Assembly: GCA_038319115.1 (NCBI GenBank)
Contig: JBBQCV010000184.1
Coordinates: 1-7,229, forward strand
DNA length: 7,229 nucleotides
Direction: 5' to 3'
Source: SZAS-79 sp038319115
GTDB lineage: Bacteria > Pseudomonadota > Gammaproteobacteria > Burkholderiales > SG8-39
Below the pieces are notes generated by a model. The model had not been told where the DNA came from, ran no database searches, and saw only the letters and a program-made list of their open reading frames with translations. Position 1 is the stretch's first letter, and each line of letters starts with the position of its first letter. The position numbers and the translations under genes were made by a program. Below, in pieces: positions 5,107 to 7,229 of the stretch.

Positions 5107-6729
5107 CTACATCTCGCTCGCGTGCGGCTCCGGGGCGCCGAAGGAGCGTGCCGGGCGGGCCACCCACACCAGCGCGGCCAGCACGATGAACAGCAGCCCC
5201 GAGAGCCAGAACACGTCGTTGGTGCCCATCATGCGCGCCTGCGCGTCGATGAGGCGCTCGACCTGGGCGAGCGCCTGGTCGGTGCTGAGGCCCGCGGACT
5301 GCAGCGCGTCGAGCGCGGCGCCCGTCTGCGGATCGTAGGGCGTGACGTGCTCGACGAGCTGGGCGCGGTGCAGGCTGGTGCGGTCGTCCCACAGCGTCAC
5401 GCCGGCCGATGCGCCAAAAGCGCCGAAGGTGAAGCGCATGAAGTTGTTCAGGCCCGTGGCGGCCGGGATGCGCTCCTTCGGCAGGCCCGACAGCGCCAGC
5501 GCGGTCAGCGGCAGGAAGAACATCACGTTGGCCGCGCCCTGCAGGAAGGTCGGCCAGGCGATGGTCCACACGTCGGCGTCGAGCGTGAAGCCGGCGCGCA
5601 TGTAGGACACCACCCCGAACACGATGAAGCCGGCGCTCGCGATCACGCGCACGTCGTTCTTCTGGATGCTGCGCCCGATGAGCGGCGCGAGGAACATGGC
5701 GAGGATGCCGAACGGCATCATCATCAGGCCGGCCCAGGTCTGGGTGTAGCCCATGAGCGTCTGCAGCCACAGCGGCAGGATCACCGAAGTGCCGAAAAAC
5801 ACCGCGTAGCCGACCGACAGCGTCAGCGTGGCGCTCCAGAAGTTGCGCACCGCGAACAGGCGCAAGTCCACGATGGGATGGTCGTTGTCGAGCAGCTCCC
5901 ACGCGAGGAAGGTGACGAACCCGGCCGCCGCGACGCAGCCGAGCAGGACGATCTCGCCCGAATTGAACCAGTCGAGCTCCTTGCCCTTGTCGAGCATGAT
6001 CTGCAGCGCGCCGACCCACACCACGAGGAGCACCAGGCCGGTGATGTCCACCGGCACCTTGCGCGTGGGCGACTCGCGCGGCCGATAGATGTGCCATGTG
6101 ACGGCCGCCGCGAGCAGGCCCACCGGCAGGTTGAGGAAGAAGATCCACGGCCACGAGGCTTCCTCGGAGATCCACCCGCCGATGAGCGGGCCGGTGATCG
6201 GCGCGATCAGCGCGGTCATCGACCACAGCGCGAGCGCGAACCCGGCGCGCTCGCGCGGGAAGGTGGAAAGCAGCAGCGCCTGTGACAGCGGCACCATCGG
6301 CCCGGCGACCAGCCCCTGCAGCACGCGGCAGGCGATCAGCGCCTCGATGTTGGGCGCGAGGCCGCACAGCCACGAGGCGACGGTGAAAAGCAGGATCGAG
6401 GTGACGATGAGGCGCACTTGCCCGAAGCGCGTGGTGAGCCAGCCCGTGAGCGGCATGGCGATCGCATTGGCGACCGCGTACGAAGTGATGATCCATGTGC
6501 CCTGCGTCGGACTCACGCCGAGGTCGCCGGCGATGGTGGGAATCGACACGTTCGCGACGGTGACGTCGAGCACCGTCATGAAGGTCGCCGCCGACAGGAC
6601 GATGGCGCCCACCATGCGCTCGACGCCTTCGAGCGGCGGCAGCTTGTCGGCGGGGATGCCAGCCTGCGGCGCCGGGCCGGCGGCGGGAGGCGCGCCCGCC
6701 TCCGCATCGCCCGGCACTGCGGTGCTCAC
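5107..6729 (-). CDS. emrB: EmrB/QacA-type MFS multidrug efflux permease (DHA2 family, 14 helices)
   Basis: Inner-membrane drug:proton antiporter of the DHA2 family, the pump of an EmrA-EmrB-outer membrane tripartite system; it should export hydrophobic compounds or uncouplers. The 540 residues are slightly longer than E. coli EmrB (about 512), mainly through a Pro/Ala-rich N-terminal tail (about 1-38). Visible motifs: FMTVLDVTVANVSIP in TM1 (Asp55); motif A GWLTTRFGQVRL (96-107) between TM2 and TM3; motif B RVLQG with Arg135 in TM4; the antiporter motif C GPLIGGW (Gly180 to Trp186) in TM5; then a long run of further helices to a C-terminal helix (LLFIVLAALVWVA) and a short hydrophilic end. 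The start is the GTG at 6729, overlapping the upstream emrA stop (GTGA), so the two are translationally coupled. A large periplasmic-type loop containing QLVEHVTPYDPQTG lies before the last helix, as usual for EmrB. Substrate is not predictable. Confidence 0.94.
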   Translation of the reverse strand: MSTAVPGDAEAGAPPAAGPAPQAGIPADKLPPLEGVERMVGAIVLSAATFMTVLDVTVANVSIPTIAGDLGVSPTQGTWIITSYAVANAIAMPLTGWLTTRFGQVRLIVTSILLFTVASWLCGLAPNIEALIACRVLQGLVAGPMVPLSQALLLSTFPRERAGFALALWSMTALIAPITGPLIGGWISEEASWPWIFFLNLPVGLLAAAVTWHIYRPRESPTRKVPVDITGLVLLVVWVGALQIMLDKGKELDWFNSGEIVLLGCVAAAGFVTFLAWELLDNDHPIVDLRLFAVRNFWSATLTLSVGYAVFFGTSVILPLWLQTLMGYTQTWAGLMMMPFGILAMFLAPLIGRSIQKNDVRVIASAGFIVFGVVSYMRAGFTLDADVWTIAWPTFLQGAANVMFFLPLTALALSGLPKERIPAATGLNNFMRFTFGAFGASAGVTLWDDRTSLHRAQLVEHVTPYDPQTGAALDALQSAGLSTDQALAQVERLIDAQARMMGTNDVFWLSGLLFIVLAALVWVARPARSFGAPEPHASEM

Positions 6730-7229
6730 CTGCGGCCGCCGAGATTGGCGGCGATGATCGCCTGCACGCGGGCTTCGGCTTCATCCGTCCCCGCGGCCAG
6801 GCTCGCCGGATCCCACGCCTTGGCCGCTCTCGGCGCGGCCGCGAGCTGCGGCCCGGCGGTATCGCGGATCTCGACATCGGCATGCATCGACAGCCCGATG
6901 AGCAGGGGGTGCGCTTTGAGCTGGGCCGGCTCGAGCGCGATGCGCACCGGCAGGCGCTGCACGACCTTGATCCAGTTGCCCGTCGCGTTCTGCGGCGGCA
7001 GCAGCGCGAACGCCCCGCCCGTCCCCGCGCCCAGTCCCGCGACCTTGCCTTCATATTCGACCTGGTTGCCGTAGAGGTCGGCGTGCAGGCGCACCGGCTG
7101 GCCGATGCGCATGTTGCGCAACTGCACCTCCTTGAAATTCGCGTCTACCCACACCGATTCAAGCGGGATGACCGCCATGAGCACCGCGCCGGGCGCGACG
7201 CGCTGCCCAAGCTGCACACTGCGCCGCGC
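6726..7229 (-). CDS. emrA: EmrA/HlyD-family membrane fusion protein, C-terminal part (5' end off window)
   Basis: Periplasmic adaptor that links the EmrB pump to an outer-membrane channel. Only the last 167 codons are visible; the frame is open to the right edge, so the GTG at 7217 is internal and not the start. The segment shows the end of the lipoyl half (ARRSVQLGQRVAPG), a beta-barrel domain with VWVDANFKEVQLRNMRIGQP, then GKVAGLGAGTGGAFALLPPQ and NATGNWIKVVQRLPVRI (about 80 residues before the end). These blocks match E. coli EmrA closely from memory of that family. The C-terminal tail, rich in Ala and acidic residues, is variable. The stop overlaps the emrB start by 4 bp, placing both genes in one leftward operon; the N-terminal helix, coiled-coil hairpin, promoter and any outer-membrane or regulator gene lie beyond the window. 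Confidence 0.94.
   Translation of the reverse strand, partial: ARRSVQLGQRVAPGAVLMAVIPLESVWVDANFKEVQLRNMRIGQPVRLHADLYGNQVEYEGKVAGLGAGTGGAFALLPPQNATGNWIKVVQRLPVRIALEPAQLKAHPLLIGLSMHADVEIRDTAGPQLAAAPRAAKAWDPASLAAGTDEAEARVQAIIAANLGGRR

Noticed and set aside
5122..6285. Plus-strand open frame of 387 codons opposite emrB
   Set aside because: It is a polar Arg/His/Gln/Glu-rich shadow of a membrane-protein gene whose own frame shows all MFS motifs.

Overview
The window is GC-rich (about two thirds G+C by eye, not computed). It looks like chromosomal DNA of a betaproteobacterium, probably Burkholderiales or a relative. The reasons are codon use dominated by G/C third positions, a RelA of the proteobacterial monofunctional type, and an EmrA/EmrB-type efflux pair whose EmrA tail closely resembles the E. 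coli protein. No ribosomal RNA, tRNA, CRISPR array or transposase was recognised.

Layout. Positions 1-2150 (minus strand) hold most of relA, the ribosome-associated (p)ppGpp synthetase. Its C-terminal end runs off the left edge. Only 40 bp away, a plus-strand cluster of three tightly packed genes reads in the opposite direction: an EamA/DMT-type membrane transporter (2191-3132), an MtfA-like zinc peptidase (3141-3914) and a small flavodoxin-fold protein (3911-4417). The second and third genes overlap by 4 bp. A 124-bp gap with a dyad and a possible promoter leads to a small hicB-hicA type II toxin-antitoxin module (4542-4962), whose genes overlap by 8 bp. A 144-bp AT-richer gap holds two inverted repeats. 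After it, two genes point back leftward: an EmrB-type 14-helix drug/proton antiporter (5107-6729) and the C-terminal part of its membrane-fusion partner EmrA (6726-7229, 5' end off the right edge). These two are joined by a GTGA overlap.

How the parts work together. RelA makes the stringent-response alarmone when uncharged tRNA enters the ribosome. HicA and HicB are expected to form an RNA-targeting toxin and its neutralising antitoxin. EmrA and EmrB are expected to form an export pump across both membranes, with an outer-membrane partner not seen here. The transporter, peptidase and flavodoxin genes look co-transcribed, but no common pathway is evident.

Nothing here is clearly a new biological system. 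The most interesting parts are the very compact relA/transporter divergent start region with no recognisable ribosome-binding site on either side, the minimal HicB that lacks a DNA-binding domain, and the perfect 9-bp-arm palindrome just past the end of emrB.
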